A stretch of DNA of 64,000 nucleotides from Variovorax sp. HW608 (GCF_900090195.1 NZ_LT607803.1:5916229-5980228); one strand, 5' to 3'. Shown: positions 50,832 to 61,048, counted from the stretch's first letter. Translations and numbers: made by a program. The notes: generated by a model from the letters alone, not told the origin.

Positions 50832-52330
50832 CTTTCATTCCGCTGACCCGCCACGCGGGTCAGACCACCTGGCTCCATCCGGATCGAGCCGCCACCTGCG
50901 TCGTTGCGGCGCTCGCTGCATCGATCGGTCTGCTGATCTCCGGGTGTTCGACCCCCGTGGCCAAGCCGGAGGTGGATGTGCCCGCCAGCTTCGCCGCGAC
51001 GCCGGCCTCCGCCATGGAGCCGGAGGCCGCCTGGTGGGACAGCTTCCACGATCCGGTGCTTGCCGAGCTGGTGCGACGGGCCGAGCGCGAAAACCGCGAC
51101 GTAAAGATCGCCGCCGAACGCCTGTCCGCCGCGCGTGCGGGCGTGACCGTGAGCCGCTCCTTCCTGGCGCCCAGTGTGAGTGCCACCGCCTCGGCGAGCG
51201 ATCGCAAGAGCGGCTACGGCGACGTCATCAAGCAGCAGATGCCCGACACCAGGAGCGGGAGCGCGGGTCTCGACGTCTCATGGGAGATCGACCTCAGCGG
51301 CCGCCTGCGCGCGGGCGCGGCCGCAGCCTCGGCCGACGCGCTGGCGGTGGAAGACGGCTTGCGCGGCGTTCGCCTGCTGGTCATGACCGATGTCGCCACC
51401 AACTATTTCACGCTGGTCGGTGCGCTTCGCCAACTCGACACCCTGCGTGCGATCTCCGCCGCCCACGACGAGACGCTCCGGTTGGTGAGGGCGCGCAACC
51501 GCGCGGGCCTGGCGACTCCCTTTGACGTGGAGCGCGCGCAGACCGAGGCCGAATCGGCGCGCGCGCAGATCCCGCCACTGGAGACGATCGCTGCCGTCTC
51601 CCGGCATCGCATCGCGGTGCTGGTCGGCGATCAGGCCTTCAATGCCGCGCAAATCGACCCCTGGCGCGGCGACGTGGTCGTGCCGGAGGCTCGGCCAGGC
51701 CAACCCGCCACGCTGCTCGAGCGGCGGCCGGACGTGCTTGCCCTGATGGCACAGCTCGATGCAGCCAATGCGCGCCGCCAGCAGGCCGCGGCCGAATGGT
51801 TTCCGCGGCTCTTTCTCGATGCATCGTTCGGGCGCCAGAACCTGGAGCTCAACGGTGTCGGCATCGGATCGGCCCGCTACACCAACGTGGCGGGCCTGCT
51901 CGCGATGCCGCTCTTCAACGCGGGCCGCACACGCGCCATCAACGACATCGCAGAAAGCGGCCAGCGCGAGGCGCTGCTGCGCGCCGAGGACGGGATGGTG
52001 CGCGCGCTGGAGGACGTGGAGAACGCGCTCGTCACGCTCTCCTCCCAGCGCCAGCGCTCGCAGTCGCTGCAGGCGGCCGCCACGTCGGCCGACTCGGCCC
52101 TGGGGCGCGCCCAGTCGCTCTACGACCGCGGGCAGATCGACCTGCTGCCGCTGCTCGATTCCCAACGCACGCGCCTGCAGGTGCGCCTGGCTGCCAACGA
52201 CAGCAACACCCAGCTGCTGCTCGACAGCGTGCAGCTCTACAAGGCGCTGGGCGGCGGCTGGCAAGTGTTCGAGCCCGCCGAGTCCGCACAACCCTCTGCC
52301 GCCGACGCCGCTCGGGCGTCGCAATCCTGA
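50816..52330 (+). CDS. Efflux outer-membrane lipoprotein (NodT/OprM-type)
   Basis: A 504-residue TolC-superfamily outer-membrane factor. The lipobox LLISGC near residue 44 marks a lipoprotein, then WWDSFHDPVLAELVRRAERENRDVKIAAERL begins the first helical repeat; later TLLERRPDVLALMAQLDAANARRQQAAAEWFP is the family signature. It forms the outer-membrane exit duct for the adaptor and pump encoded next. The ATG at 50816 lies inside an inverted repeat, giving an unusually long pre-signal region (~20 residues); a shorter true start is possible but no better codon is obvious. Confidence 0.92.
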   Translation: MPRLSTFIPLTRHAGQTTWLHPDRAATCVVAALAASIGLLISGCSTPVAKPEVDVPASFAATPASAMEPEAAWWDSFHDPVLAELVRRAERENRDVKIAAERLSAARAGVTVSRSFLAPSVSATASASDRKSGYGDVIKQQMPDTRSGSAGLDVSWEIDLSGRLRAGAAAASADALAVEDGLRGVRLLVMTDVATNYFTLVGALRQLDTLRAISAAHDETLRLVRARNRAGLATPFDVERAQTEAESARAQIPPLETIAAVSRHRIAVLVGDQAFNAAQIDPWRGDVVVPEARPGQPATLLERRPDVLALMAQLDAANARRQQAAAEWFPRLFLDASFGRQNLELNGVGIGSARYTNVAGLLAMPLFNAGRTRAINDIAESGQREALLRAEDGMVRALEDVENALVTLSSQRQRSQSLQAAATSADSALGRAQSLYDRGQIDLLPLLDSQRTRLQVRLAANDSNTQLLLDSVQLYKALGGGWQVFEPAESAQPSAADAARASQS

Positions 52331-52359
52331 AAACCCGTCGCCTTCCTCGAGGAACTGTC

Positions 52360-53478
52360 TTGAAACACTCTCTTTCCGCGGCCGGCGCCCTGGCCGTCGC
52401 CGCCATGCTCTCTGCATGCAGCTCCCATACGCCGCCCGTCGAGGCGCCGCGGCCGGTCCGCATGACCGAGATCCGCTACGACACCGCCCGTGAATCCAAC
52501 CGCTACGCCGCCACGGTGCAGTCCCGCTACGAGGTCGACCAGGCCTTTCGCGTGGGCGGCAAGGTCGTGCAGCGCAAGGTCGAGGTGGGCCAGTCCGTGC
52601 ACGAAGGCGACGTGATCGCCGTGCTCGACGACGCCGACTACCGGCTCGCCGAGGAAGCCGCACGGCAGCAATGGCAATCCGCCGCGACCCAGGCGCGACA
52701 GGCGGAATCGGACCGCAAGCGCCTGGGCAACCTGAAGGCCGACGGCTCGGTGAGCGTGTCGGACGACGAGCGCGCGACGAGCGGCGCCCAGACCGCGCAG
52801 GCCGCCGAGGAGGCGCAGGCGCGCCAGCTCGAGCTCGCCCGCAACCGCTTGAAGTACACGACCCTGCGCGCATCGCGCAGCGGCGTGGTCACGGCGGTGC
52901 GCTTCGAGGTGGGCCAGGTGGTCCCCGAGGGCCAGCCGGTGGTCGCGATCGCCGACCCCGGCGTGCCGGAGATCGTGGTGGACGTGCCCGAGGACCAGTT
53001 GGCGACCTTCAGGCAGGCGAAATTCAAGGCCATGCTGGCGAGTGCGCCGAACGAGAGCTTCGATGTGACGCTGCGTGAGCTCGCGCCCCAGGCCGCGGCG
53101 CAGACGCGCACCTACCGCGCGCGGCTGAAGCCCGACGGCGCGAGGCCGCTACCGCTGGGCGCGACGGCCACGCTGGTGAGCGACCGCACGATGTCGGAGA
53201 CGCCGGTGGCATCCCTCCCGGCCAGCGCGCTCACGCAATCCAACGGCCAGCCCGCGGTATGGGTGGTCAAGCCCGCCGGCAAGGAGGCGGTGGGAACCGT
53301 GGAGCTCGTGTCCGTGAAGGTGCACGGCTATCGCAACGAGGACATGCTGGTCTCCGGGCCGAAGGCGGGCGACCAGGTCGTCACCGCGGGGGTGCAGAAG
53401 ATGGCCCCCGGATTGAAGGTGGCGCTGCCCGGTTCGGTCATGGCTGAAGCCGACAACGCACAGCAGGCCGCCCGATGA
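52360..53478 (+). CDS. RND efflux periplasmic adaptor (membrane fusion) protein
   Basis: A 372-residue membrane fusion protein of the AcrA/MexA type. Start TTG 52360 with GAGGAA upstream; the signal peptide ends in a lipobox LSACSS. Lipoyl/barrel segments flank a coiled coil of ~100 residues (AARQQWQSAATQARQAESDRKRL to EAQARQLELARNRLKYT), with FRVGGKVVQRKVEVGQSVHEGD and LRASRSGVVTAVRFEVGQVV forming the biotinyl-lipoyl halves. It bridges the pump and the outer-membrane duct. It overlaps the pump gene by 4 bp. Confidence 0.94.
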   Translation: MKHSLSAAGALAVAAMLSACSSHTPPVEAPRPVRMTEIRYDTARESNRYAATVQSRYEVDQAFRVGGKVVQRKVEVGQSVHEGDVIAVLDDADYRLAEEAARQQWQSAATQARQAESDRKRLGNLKADGSVSVSDDERATSGAQTAQAAEEAQARQLELARNRLKYTTLRASRSGVVTAVRFEVGQVVPEGQPVVAIADPGVPEIVVDVPEDQLATFRQAKFKAMLASAPNESFDVTLRELAPQAAAQTRTYRARLKPDGARPLPLGATATLVSDRTMSETPVASLPASALTQSNGQPAVWVVKPAGKEAVGTVELVSVKVHGYRNEDMLVSGPKAGDQVVTAGVQKMAPGLKVALPGSVMAEADNAQQAAR

Positions 53479-56400
53479 ACGACTTCAACCTCACGGAATG
53501 GGCGCTCAAGCACCGCGCCTTCGTCCTGTTCATGCTGCTCGTCGTCGCGGTCGCCGGCGTCTTCAGCTTCAAGAAGCTGGGCCAGCTCGAAGACCCCAAC
53601 TTCTCCGTTCCCTCGATGACCGCCATGGTCGTCTGGCCCGGCGCCACCGCCCAGCAGATGCAGGACGAGGTGCTCAACCGCATGGAGAAGAAGTTCGAGC
53701 AGATCGACCACTTCGAGAAGGTCGTCACTTTCGCGCGGCAGGGCTTCGGAGGCATGACGCTCACCGTGAAGGGTGGCACCTCCAGCGCCGCCCAGCGTGA
53801 AGCCTGGTACCAGGCGCGCAAGAAGCTCAACGACCTGCGCCTGGAGATGCCCGACGGCGTGATCGGGCCGATCGTCAACGACGAATACGGCGACGTCTAC
53901 AGCCTCATGTATGCCGTCAAGGGCGACGGATTCAGCCATGCCGACCTGTCCGACATCGCCGAGGACATCAAGCGCAGCATGTTGAAGGTGCCGATGGTCA
54001 AAAAGGTCGACGTGGTCGGCAAGCAGGCCAAGCGCATCTACATCGAGTTCTCCAACGAACGCCTGGCCACGCTAGGCATCACGCCGCTGGCCATCGCCGA
54101 AAGCCTGAAGAGCCAGAACGCGATGCAGCCCTCCGGCCAGTTCGACACCCAGGGTGACCGTGTGATGGTGCGCGTGAGCGGCCAGTTCGCGAGCCTGGAC
54201 GACATCCGCAACGTGCCGGTCGCGGCCGGCGGCCGCACGATCAAGCTCGGCGACATCGCGACCGTCACGCGCGGCTACGAGGACCCGCCGACCTACACCG
54301 TGCGCCACAACGGCCAGCCGGTGCTGATGCTGGCCATCTCGATGACGAGCGACGGCAACGTCGTCGAGCTCGGCAAGGCGATGGAGACCGCCGTCGCGAA
54401 GATCCAGTCCGAGCTGCCGCACGGCGTGGAGCTCGAACGCGTGGCCGACCAGCCCACCACCGTGAAGGATGCGGTCTGGGACTTCGAGCGCTCGCTCATG
54501 GAGGCGTTGGTCATCGTGATCGCAGTCAGCCTGGCGAGCCTCGGCTGGCGCGCCGGCCTGGTGGTGGCGACCTCGGTGCCGCTGGTGCTGGGCGGCGTGG
54601 CGGTGGTGATGCTGGCGATGGGCTGGAATCTCGAGCGCATCTCGCTGGGCTCGCTGATCATCGCGCTGGGCCTGCTGGTGGACGACGCGATCATCGCGAT
54701 CGAGATGATGGTCTCGAAGATGGAAGTGGGCTGGGACCGCGAGAAGGCGGCCGCCTTCTCCTACTCGGCCACCGCGATGCCGCGCCTGACCGGCGCACTG
54801 ATCACCGCCGCGGGCTTCATGCCGATCGGATTCTCGAAGTCGACCACCGGCGAGTACGCGGGCGGCATCTTCTGGATCGTCGGCGCCGCGGTCCTTTTCT
54901 CATGGCTCTGCTCGGGCATCTTCACGCCCTATCTCGCGGCGAAGATGCTGCCGGCCGATTTCGGCAAGCACCATCACGGCGGCGATCCGTACGACAGCAA
55001 GTTCTATCGCAAGCTGCGGGGGCTGATCGAAATGGCGATCGACCACCGCTGGCTCGTGATCGCCGCGACCGTGGGTGCGCTCGTGCTCGCCCTGGCCGGC
55101 ATGAAGCTGGTGCCGCAGCAGTTCTTCCCCAACAGCTCGCGCCCCGAGCTGCTGATCGACCTGCGACTGAAGGAAGGCGCGTCGTTCCAGGCCACGACCG
55201 AGCAGGTCAAGCACATGGAAGCGGTGCTGGCCAAGGAAGAGGACGTCAGGTTCTTCACCGCCTACACCGGCGCCGGCGCTCCCCGCTTCTACCTGGCGCT
55301 CAACCCGGAACTGCCGAACCCCGGCTTCGCGCAGTTCGTCGTGATGACCAAGGACATGGCGGCCCGCGAGCGCGTGCGCTCCAAGCTGATGGCCGGCGTC
55401 GGTACGGAGTTTCCGCAGGCGTGGATCCGGGTTACCCGGCTGGAGATGGGGCCTTCGGTGGGCTACCCCGTGCAGTTCCGCGTCGTCGGCCCCGATAAGC
55501 AGGTGGTGCGCAACATCGCTCGCGAGGTCGAGCACTTGATGCGCGCAAGCCCGAAGCTGCGCGACGTGCAGCTTGACTGGAACGACCCGGTGCGCGCGCT
55601 GAAGGTGGATCTCGACCAGGACAAGGCGCGTGCGCTCGGGCTCACGCCGGCCGATGTCTCGCTGGTGACCCAGAGCGTGATGAACGGCGCGACGCTATCG
55701 CAGCTGCGCGAGCACGAGGACCTCGTCGACATCGTGGCCCGCGCCGTGCCGGGCGACCGCCTGAACGTCGACACGCTGAAGGACATCAACCTTCACACGC
55801 GCCAGGGCACGGTGGTTCCGCTGTCGCAGGTCGCCACTGTGCGCTCCGAGATGGAAGAGCCGGTGCTGTGGCGCCGCAACCGCGACATGGCGATCACCGT
55901 GCGCGCCGATGCGATCGACGGCGAGCAGCCCGTGTCCGTGACGCAGGAGATCCGTCCGCTGCTGAAGGACATCGAGGCGAAGCTGCCGTCCGGCTACCGA
56001 ATCGATGTCGGTGGCGCCGTCGAGGAAAGCGACAAGGCCAACGAGGCGCTGATGGCGGTCGCCCCGATGATGCTGCTGACCATCCTGGTCCTCCTGATGC
56101 TTCAATTGCAGGACTTCTCCCGCATGTGGATGGTGATGCTGACGGCGCCGCTGGGCCTGATCGGCGTGGTGCCGGCGCTGCTGGCGTTCCAGGCGCCGCT
56201 GGGCTTCGTGGCGATCCTCGGCAATATCGCGCTGGGCGGCATGATCATGCGCAACTCGGTGATCCTGATCGACCAGGTGCAGACCGAGATTGCCGAAGGC
56301 CGCGACCCGTGGAACGCTGTGCTGGACGCGGCCATCCACCGGACGCGCCCGGTGGTGCTCACGGCGCTGGCCACCGTGCTCGCGATGGTGCCGCTGACGC

Positions 56401-56570
56401 GCAGCGTGTTCTGGGGTCCGATGGCGATCGCGATCATGGGCGGCCTGACGGTTGCGACCTTGTTGACGATCTTCTTCGTGCCGGCGCTGTACGCGGCCTG
56501 GTTCAAGGTCCGCCGCGACAGCCCGCAGCCGCAGGCCGCCGGGCTGCCACAAGCGGCCCCTGCCCACTGA
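53475..56570 (+). CDS. RND-family efflux pump (HAE1-type inner-membrane transporter)
   Basis: A 1031-residue proton-driven RND transporter. The first TM (FVLFMLLVVAVAGVFSFKKLGQ) and the large periplasmic loop start (FSVPSMTAMVVWPGATAQQMQDEV) are typical, and the proton-relay acids are D403-D404 in LGLLVDDAIIAIEM in TM4. A second half repeats the pattern after residue ~520. It exports drugs, lipids or aromatic compounds from the inner membrane/periplasm. With the flanking outer-membrane factor and adaptor genes this is a complete tripartite set. Substrate unknown; the patatin, permease and MlaA genes downstream hint at lipids. Confidence 0.96.
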   Translation: MNDFNLTEWALKHRAFVLFMLLVVAVAGVFSFKKLGQLEDPNFSVPSMTAMVVWPGATAQQMQDEVLNRMEKKFEQIDHFEKVVTFARQGFGGMTLTVKGGTSSAAQREAWYQARKKLNDLRLEMPDGVIGPIVNDEYGDVYSLMYAVKGDGFSHADLSDIAEDIKRSMLKVPMVKKVDVVGKQAKRIYIEFSNERLATLGITPLAIAESLKSQNAMQPSGQFDTQGDRVMVRVSGQFASLDDIRNVPVAAGGRTIKLGDIATVTRGYEDPPTYTVRHNGQPVLMLAISMTSDGNVVELGKAMETAVAKIQSELPHGVELERVADQPTTVKDAVWDFERSLMEALVIVIAVSLASLGWRAGLVVATSVPLVLGGVAVVMLAMGWNLERISLGSLIIALGLLVDDAIIAIEMMVSKMEVGWDREKAAAFSYSATAMPRLTGALITAAGFMPIGFSKSTTGEYAGGIFWIVGAAVLFSWLCSGIFTPYLAAKMLPADFGKHHHGGDPYDSKFYRKLRGLIEMAIDHRWLVIAATVGALVLALAGMKLVPQQFFPNSSRPELLIDLRLKEGASFQATTEQVKHMEAVLAKEEDVRFFTAYTGAGAPRFYLALNPELPNPGFAQFVVMTKDMAARERVRSKLMAGVGTEFPQAWIRVTRLEMGPSVGYPVQFRVVGPDKQVVRNIAREVEHLMRASPKLRDVQLDWNDPVRALKVDLDQDKARALGLTPADVSLVTQSVMNGATLSQLREHEDLVDIVARAVPGDRLNVDTLKDINLHTRQGTVVPLSQVATVRSEMEEPVLWRRNRDMAITVRADAIDGEQPVSVTQEIRPLLKDIEAKLPSGYRIDVGGAVEESDKANEALMAVAPMMLLTILVLLMLQLQDFSRMWMVMLTAPLGLIGVVPALLAFQAPLGFVAILGNIALGGMIMRNSVILIDQVQTEIAEGRDPWNAVLDAAIHRTRPVVLTALATVLAMVPLTRSVFWGPMAIAIMGGLTVATLLTIFFVPALYAAWFKVRRDSPQPQAAGLPQAAPAH

Positions 56571-56588
56571 CCCGGCACGAGGCCGACC

Positions 56589-57992
56589 ATGATCGCCCGT
56601 ATTCCCCGCGCAGCAGCGGCCGGCCTCGCGCTGCTGCTGTTGACGGCCTGCGCGTCGACACGCCCGTGGATCAACCACCCGGCCGCAGTCGGCGCGGAGG
56701 TGGTGCAGGAAGGCACTCTCGCGCCGGCGCCGCGGCCCATCGTCGGCGCCGTCACCCTCTCGGGCGGCGGCGCGCGCGCCGCGGCCTTCGGGCTCGGCGT
56801 CCTGCAGGAGCTGAAGGCTACGCGCTACGAGATGGACGGCCGCGAGACCACGCTGCTCGACGAGGTCGGACTGATCAGCGGCGTGTCGGGCGGCAGCGTC
56901 CTTGCAAGCTACTACGCCGCCTTCGGCGACGAAACGTTCGAGCGCTTCGAACGCGACTTCCTCCTGGTGAACTTCCAAACCGGCCTGATCCGGCAGGCCA
57001 CGTCGCCCGGGACGCTGTACCGCCTGTCGTCGCCCTGGTACGGACGCAGCAATGTGCTGGCACAGCGCCTCGAGGGCGTGTTCCGCGGAGAGACCTTCGG
57101 GGACGTGCGCAAGCGGCGCCCCTGGCCCCGCCTGCTGGTGACGGCCACCGACCTCACGACGGGCGCGCCGTTCGAGTTCACGCCAGAGCAGTTCTCGCTG
57201 ATCTGCTCTGACCTCGATTCGGTGCCGCTGTCGGTCGCCGTGGCCGCATCTTCCTCGGTCCCGCTGCTGCTCAGCCCCATGACACTGCGCAATTACGGCG
57301 GCACCTGCGCGCCGCCGGCCCGCCATCCCGATGCGGACGAATCGCATCGCAACCTGTCCGCACGATTCCTGCGGATGATCGCGGACAGCTACAGCAACGC
57401 GCAGCAGCGACCGTACATCCACCTCGTGGACGGCGGGCTCGCCGACAACCTGGGCGTGCGCGGCCTGGTGGATCACGTGACCGCCAGCGGCTCCCTGCAC
57501 GAGAGCTTTCACCAACTGCCGACCGGATCGGTGCACAAGATCGTCCTCGTCGTCGTGGATTCGGAACGCGACCTGGCCGACCGCATCGACGAGAGCGAGC
57601 GGGTGCCGAGCACGGCGCAGGTGCTCGACGCCATGATCTTCGGCGCGGGATCGCGCTGGACGGCGGAGACCACCGAGATCGTCAAGGAGACCGCGCGCCG
57701 AGCGGCGGAGGAAGTGCGGGCGGCACGCGGCCGCGACGGCAGCGCGTTCGCGCCAGACGCCGAGGTCTTTGTCATCAATCTGCGGCTGCGGGACCTGCAG
57801 GATGCGCGGACGCGCCAGCGGCTGCTCCAGGTGCCGACTGCCTTCGAGATCCTGCCGTCCGATTCACGCCAGCTCCAGGCTGCGGGACGCGAAGTGCTGC
57901 GCGCTTCCCCCGAGTTCCAGCGCTTGCGGCGCAGCCTGGGACTGGACGCCGGCTTCGCCGCGGCCGCCCATGCCGAACCGGAGCGCAACTGA
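56589..57992 (+). CDS. Patatin-like phospholipase lipoprotein
   Basis: A 467-residue protein with a lipobox signal (LLLLTACAS) and a patatin domain: oxyanion loop LSGGGARAAAFGLGVLQEL and the nucleophile elbow GVSGGSV (GXSXG) near residue 100, with the catalytic Asp in HLVDGGLADNLGVRG near 280. The Ser-Asp dyad hydrolyses phospholipid or other acyl esters. It follows the RND pump by 18 bp and precedes the AI-2E permease by 3 bp, so it is in the same envelope operon and probably anchored to a periplasmic membrane face. Confidence 0.93.
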   Translation: MIARIPRAAAAGLALLLLTACASTRPWINHPAAVGAEVVQEGTLAPAPRPIVGAVTLSGGGARAAAFGLGVLQELKATRYEMDGRETTLLDEVGLISGVSGGSVLASYYAAFGDETFERFERDFLLVNFQTGLIRQATSPGTLYRLSSPWYGRSNVLAQRLEGVFRGETFGDVRKRRPWPRLLVTATDLTTGAPFEFTPEQFSLICSDLDSVPLSVAVAASSSVPLLLSPMTLRNYGGTCAPPARHPDADESHRNLSARFLRMIADSYSNAQQRPYIHLVDGGLADNLGVRGLVDHVTASGSLHESFHQLPTGSVHKIVLVVVDSERDLADRIDESERVPSTAQVLDAMIFGAGSRWTAETTEIVKETARRAAEEVRAARGRDGSAFAPDAEVFVINLRLRDLQDARTRQRLLQVPTAFEILPSDSRQLQAAGREVLRASPEFQRLRRSLGLDAGFAAAAHAEPERN

Positions 57993-57995
57993 CCC

Positions 57996-59876
57996 ATGGA
58001 GCCGAACCTCATTCGCCGGCACCTCTCGATCCGCTGGCTGGTGCCCGCCACCTGTGCCATCGCGCTGCTGCATTTCGGGCGCGACGTGCTGCAGCCCATG
58101 ACCGTGGCCGGCATGCTGACGCTGGCGATTGCGCCGCTCGTGCGACGCCTGCGGCACCTGGGCCTCGGGCGCACGGCCGCCACGCTGGCGGGCGTCGTGC
58201 TGGTGGCATGCACCGCCGTCGCGGCGCTCTTGGTGCTCGCTTACCAGCTGGCCCAGGTGGCTGCCGATCTGCCGCAGTATCGCGCAGCCATCGTGGACAA
58301 GATCGAACAGGCGCGCGAACACACGGTCCGCCCGGCGGAGAAGCTGAGCGCCGAACTGGCTGCGCTGGTGCCGCTGGGCGACCAGGCGAACGGCAGGCGA
58401 GGGGCGGCGGGCCACGCGTCCGTGCATGAGCCGAAGAGCGTGGAGGTGGTGCCGGCGCCGCCCTCGCCGGGCCAGCCCGTCAGCCGCCTGCTCGGGTCCG
58501 CCTGGCACGCGGCCGCTGCCGGCGGCCTCGTCCTCGTCCTGCTCGTGTTCAGCCTGCTGGACCAGGACGGGCTGCGCGACCGCCTGCTGCGCCTTGCGGG
58601 TCGTTCGGAGCTGGCCACCACGCTGCAGGCGCTGGTGGACGCCGCGAACGGCGTCTCCCGTTTCTTCGTGAGCCAGTGCACCGTGAACCTGTGCTTCGGC
58701 ATCGTCGTGGGCATCACACTCTGGGCGCTCGGCCTTCCGCACGCGGCGTTGTTCGGGGCGCTCGCCGCCAGCCTGCGCTTCGTGCCCTACGTGGGCATCC
58801 TCGCGGCGGGCGGGGTGATCGCCGGCTTCGCGGCCGCGGTGGACCCGGGCTGGTCGCTCATGCTCGCGGCGCTGGCGCTCCTGGTCCTGCTGGAGCTCGG
58901 CGTCGCCTACGTGGTCGAACCGCATGTGTACGGCCACAGCAGCGGGCTCGCGCCCGTGGGCATCATCGTGTCGGCGCTGTTCTGGAGCGCCGTCTGGGGC
59001 CCCGTCGGCCTGGTCCTCTCGACGCCGCTCACGCTCTGCCTCGTGGTCGCGGGGCGGCACATGCGCGCGCTGGAACCGATCACCATCTTCTTTGCCGAGA
59101 GCCCCGGGATCACGCGGGCGCAGCGCCTCTATCACGGCGTGTTCTCCGGCGACCTGCGCGAACTCGAGGAAGACGGCCGCAACTATCTGCGCCGGCGCAG
59201 CTTCGCGTCCTATTGCGACCACCTCCTGCTGCCGGCCGCCGCCCTGGCGGCAGACGACTATCGCGCCAAGCGCATCGGCGAGCAGCAGTTGCAGGCGCTG
59301 CGCCTCACCCTCGTCGGCCTGGTCGAATCGCTGACAGTCGCCAAGGCAAGCCGCCGCGGCGCCCGCCGGCCGCGCGCGGCGACCATCGTGGAAGCCAACC
59401 TCGGCGCCCACCTCCGCCTGATGCGGGAAGCCCGCCTCGGCCGCTGGCAAGGCCCCTTGGAAGGCCCTTCGGCGCCGATCGTCCTGTGCGCCAGCCTGGC
59501 GTCCGAGCGCGATGAATTCGAGGCCGAGCTGCTGGTACGTGCGCTCACCGAGGCGGGCGTCGATGCCAGGAGCGTGACGCTGCCGCACCAGCCCGACCCG
59601 CAGGAGGCGGAATCGGGCGTGGCCGGGCGCATCACGACGGTGTTCGCCTCGTATCCGGAAGACGCCACGCTCGAGCAATGGCGCAGCGCCTGCCGCGAGT
59701 TGCGCAGCCATCTGCCGCGGGCCGTGCTGGCCACCGTACGGCTGCCGCTGGACCTTGGCGGGCCCGATGAAAAAGCCATCCAGGGCGAGGTGGACCTCGT
59801 GCTGCGCTCCTTTGCCGAGGCGATCGCCTTCGTGCAGGCGGGCACCACGGCCCACGGCAGCCACATATCCCCATGA
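57996..59876 (+). CDS. AI-2E/PerM-family permease with a long C-terminal domain
   Basis: A 626-residue membrane protein. Residues ~15-370 match the AI-2E exporter/PerM family with about eight hydrophobic helices (first TALLHFGRDVLQPMTVAGMLTLAIAPLVRRL-like; late ALAASLRFVPYVGILAAGGVIAG and LGVAYVVEPHVYG). Most family members are ~350-400 residues; here a soluble tail of ~250 residues adds ARRPRAATIVEANLGAHLRL and ASLASERDEFEAELLVRALTEAGVDARSV, which looks like a Rossmann-type or B12-like fold. Its role is unknown. The gene overlaps mlaA by 4 bp. Confidence 0.88.
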   Translation: MEPNLIRRHLSIRWLVPATCAIALLHFGRDVLQPMTVAGMLTLAIAPLVRRLRHLGLGRTAATLAGVVLVACTAVAALLVLAYQLAQVAADLPQYRAAIVDKIEQAREHTVRPAEKLSAELAALVPLGDQANGRRGAAGHASVHEPKSVEVVPAPPSPGQPVSRLLGSAWHAAAAGGLVLVLLVFSLLDQDGLRDRLLRLAGRSELATTLQALVDAANGVSRFFVSQCTVNLCFGIVVGITLWALGLPHAALFGALAASLRFVPYVGILAAGGVIAGFAAAVDPGWSLMLAALALLVLLELGVAYVVEPHVYGHSSGLAPVGIIVSALFWSAVWGPVGLVLSTPLTLCLVVAGRHMRALEPITIFFAESPGITRAQRLYHGVFSGDLRELEEDGRNYLRRRSFASYCDHLLLPAAALAADDYRAKRIGEQQLQALRLTLVGLVESLTVAKASRRGARRPRAATIVEANLGAHLRLMREARLGRWQGPLEGPSAPIVLCASLASERDEFEAELLVRALTEAGVDARSVTLPHQPDPQEAESGVAGRITTVFASYPEDATLEQWRSACRELRSHLPRAVLATVRLPLDLGGPDEKAIQGEVDLVLRSFAEAIAFVQAGTTAHGSHISP

Positions 59877-60683
59877 ACAGGAACATCTTCACCAAGGCGC
59901 TGTCCAGCCTTCCCGTCCTGGTCGGCTGCGCGGCGCTACTCGCCGGCTGCGCCAGCGCACCGCCCGACGCAGAATGCGATCCCCTGGAGCAAACCAACCG
60001 CGAAGTAGGCAAGGCGAACGAGGCCTTCGACAGCGCCGCGCTCAAGCCGGCGGCAAAAGCCTACGAGCGCACCGTGCCCCGGCTGGTGCGTCTAGGGGTC
60101 GCGAATTTCTTCGCCAACCTGCACGACCCGTGGTCCGCCGCGAACAACCTGGCGCAGCTCAAGCCCGGCTACGCGGCCCAGGACACCATGCGGTTCGCCG
60201 TGAACACGGTGTTCGGGCTCGGCGGCGTGCTGGACATCGCGACCGATGCGGGGATCGAGCGGCACAAGCAGGACTTCGGCACGACCCTAGACAGCCGTCT
60301 GGGGCGTTCCCGCCGGTCCGTACATCGTGCTGCCGCTGCTCGGACCCTCGACCCTGCGCGACACGCTGGCGCTGCCGGTGGACTGGGTCGGCGATCCGCT
60401 CACCTACATGACGCCCGTCGTCGGTCGCGATGCGTTGCTCGCGGGAACGGCCGTGGACGCCCGCGCCCGCCTGCTGCCGGTGGATCCGGTCCTCGATGGC
60501 GCGCTCGACCGGTACACGATGGTGCGTGACGGCTTCCTGCAGCACCGGAACGCGCTCGTGCATGACGCGGCCGGCGGCGGGCCACTGCAGGAGGGGCAGG
60601 CGGATGCGGAAGAGCCACCTTCGAGCGAACCGGCCGCAAGCATCTCCGCAGCCGCGCAGCGGGAAGCGGTCCTGTCGCAATAG
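59873..60683 (+). pseudogene. mlaA: MlaA (VacJ)-type lipoprotein with a frameshift
   Basis: The first part (from 59873) has the lipobox LLAGC and the MlaA start EQTNREVGKANEAFD, then FFANLHDPWSAANNLAQLKPG and HKQDFGTTL. At 60286-60302 the frame shifts; in the next frame the protein resumes WGVPAGPYIVLPLLGPSTLRDT and runs to 60683. In intact MlaA these parts are continuous, with about one net extra base here. MlaA removes misplaced phospholipids from the outer leaflet with MlaBCDEF. The lesion may be a real mutation, a sequencing error, or a programmed shift; the first two are likelier. Confidence 0.85.
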
Positions 60684-60958
60684 ACGCGCGACCGGGAGAA
60701 GGTGCCTGCAGCGGGCCACGGCGGCTGCAAGTTCGGGCGCAAGCTGGCCTCGCGCAAAGAGCCACAATTCCATCATTAGTCGTTTTGACGCTGGAAGATC
60801 GGCATGCGCAAGCTTCACGCGGTCTCGAAGATCAAGAAGCGCATTCCTGACAGCGGGCGCATCGAGTCCGATGAGTCATCGCGCTAGGGCGTTCCCCCCT
60901 GGCACCGCGTCAAAGCCTCGCGCGCCCCCAAGTCCTGGGGGCGTCCTCTCGTTGACTG

Positions 60959-61021
60959 GCCGCACGAAACGGCGACCGAACGGTGACCGTTCTCTGAGGA
61001 CTTCCCGCCCTCGCGGAACTA
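60959..61021 (+). repeat. 63-bp dispersed repeat, copy B
   Basis: Same block as 42587-42649 with two mismatches. The palindrome GAACGGT-G-ACCGTTC is conserved at 60978-60992. It lies about 170 bp before the pagL-like gene, so it might regulate that gene now that its own small gene is lost. Confidence 0.9.
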
Positions 61022-61048
61022 AGCTGCGGGCTGATCCAAACCCGGACT

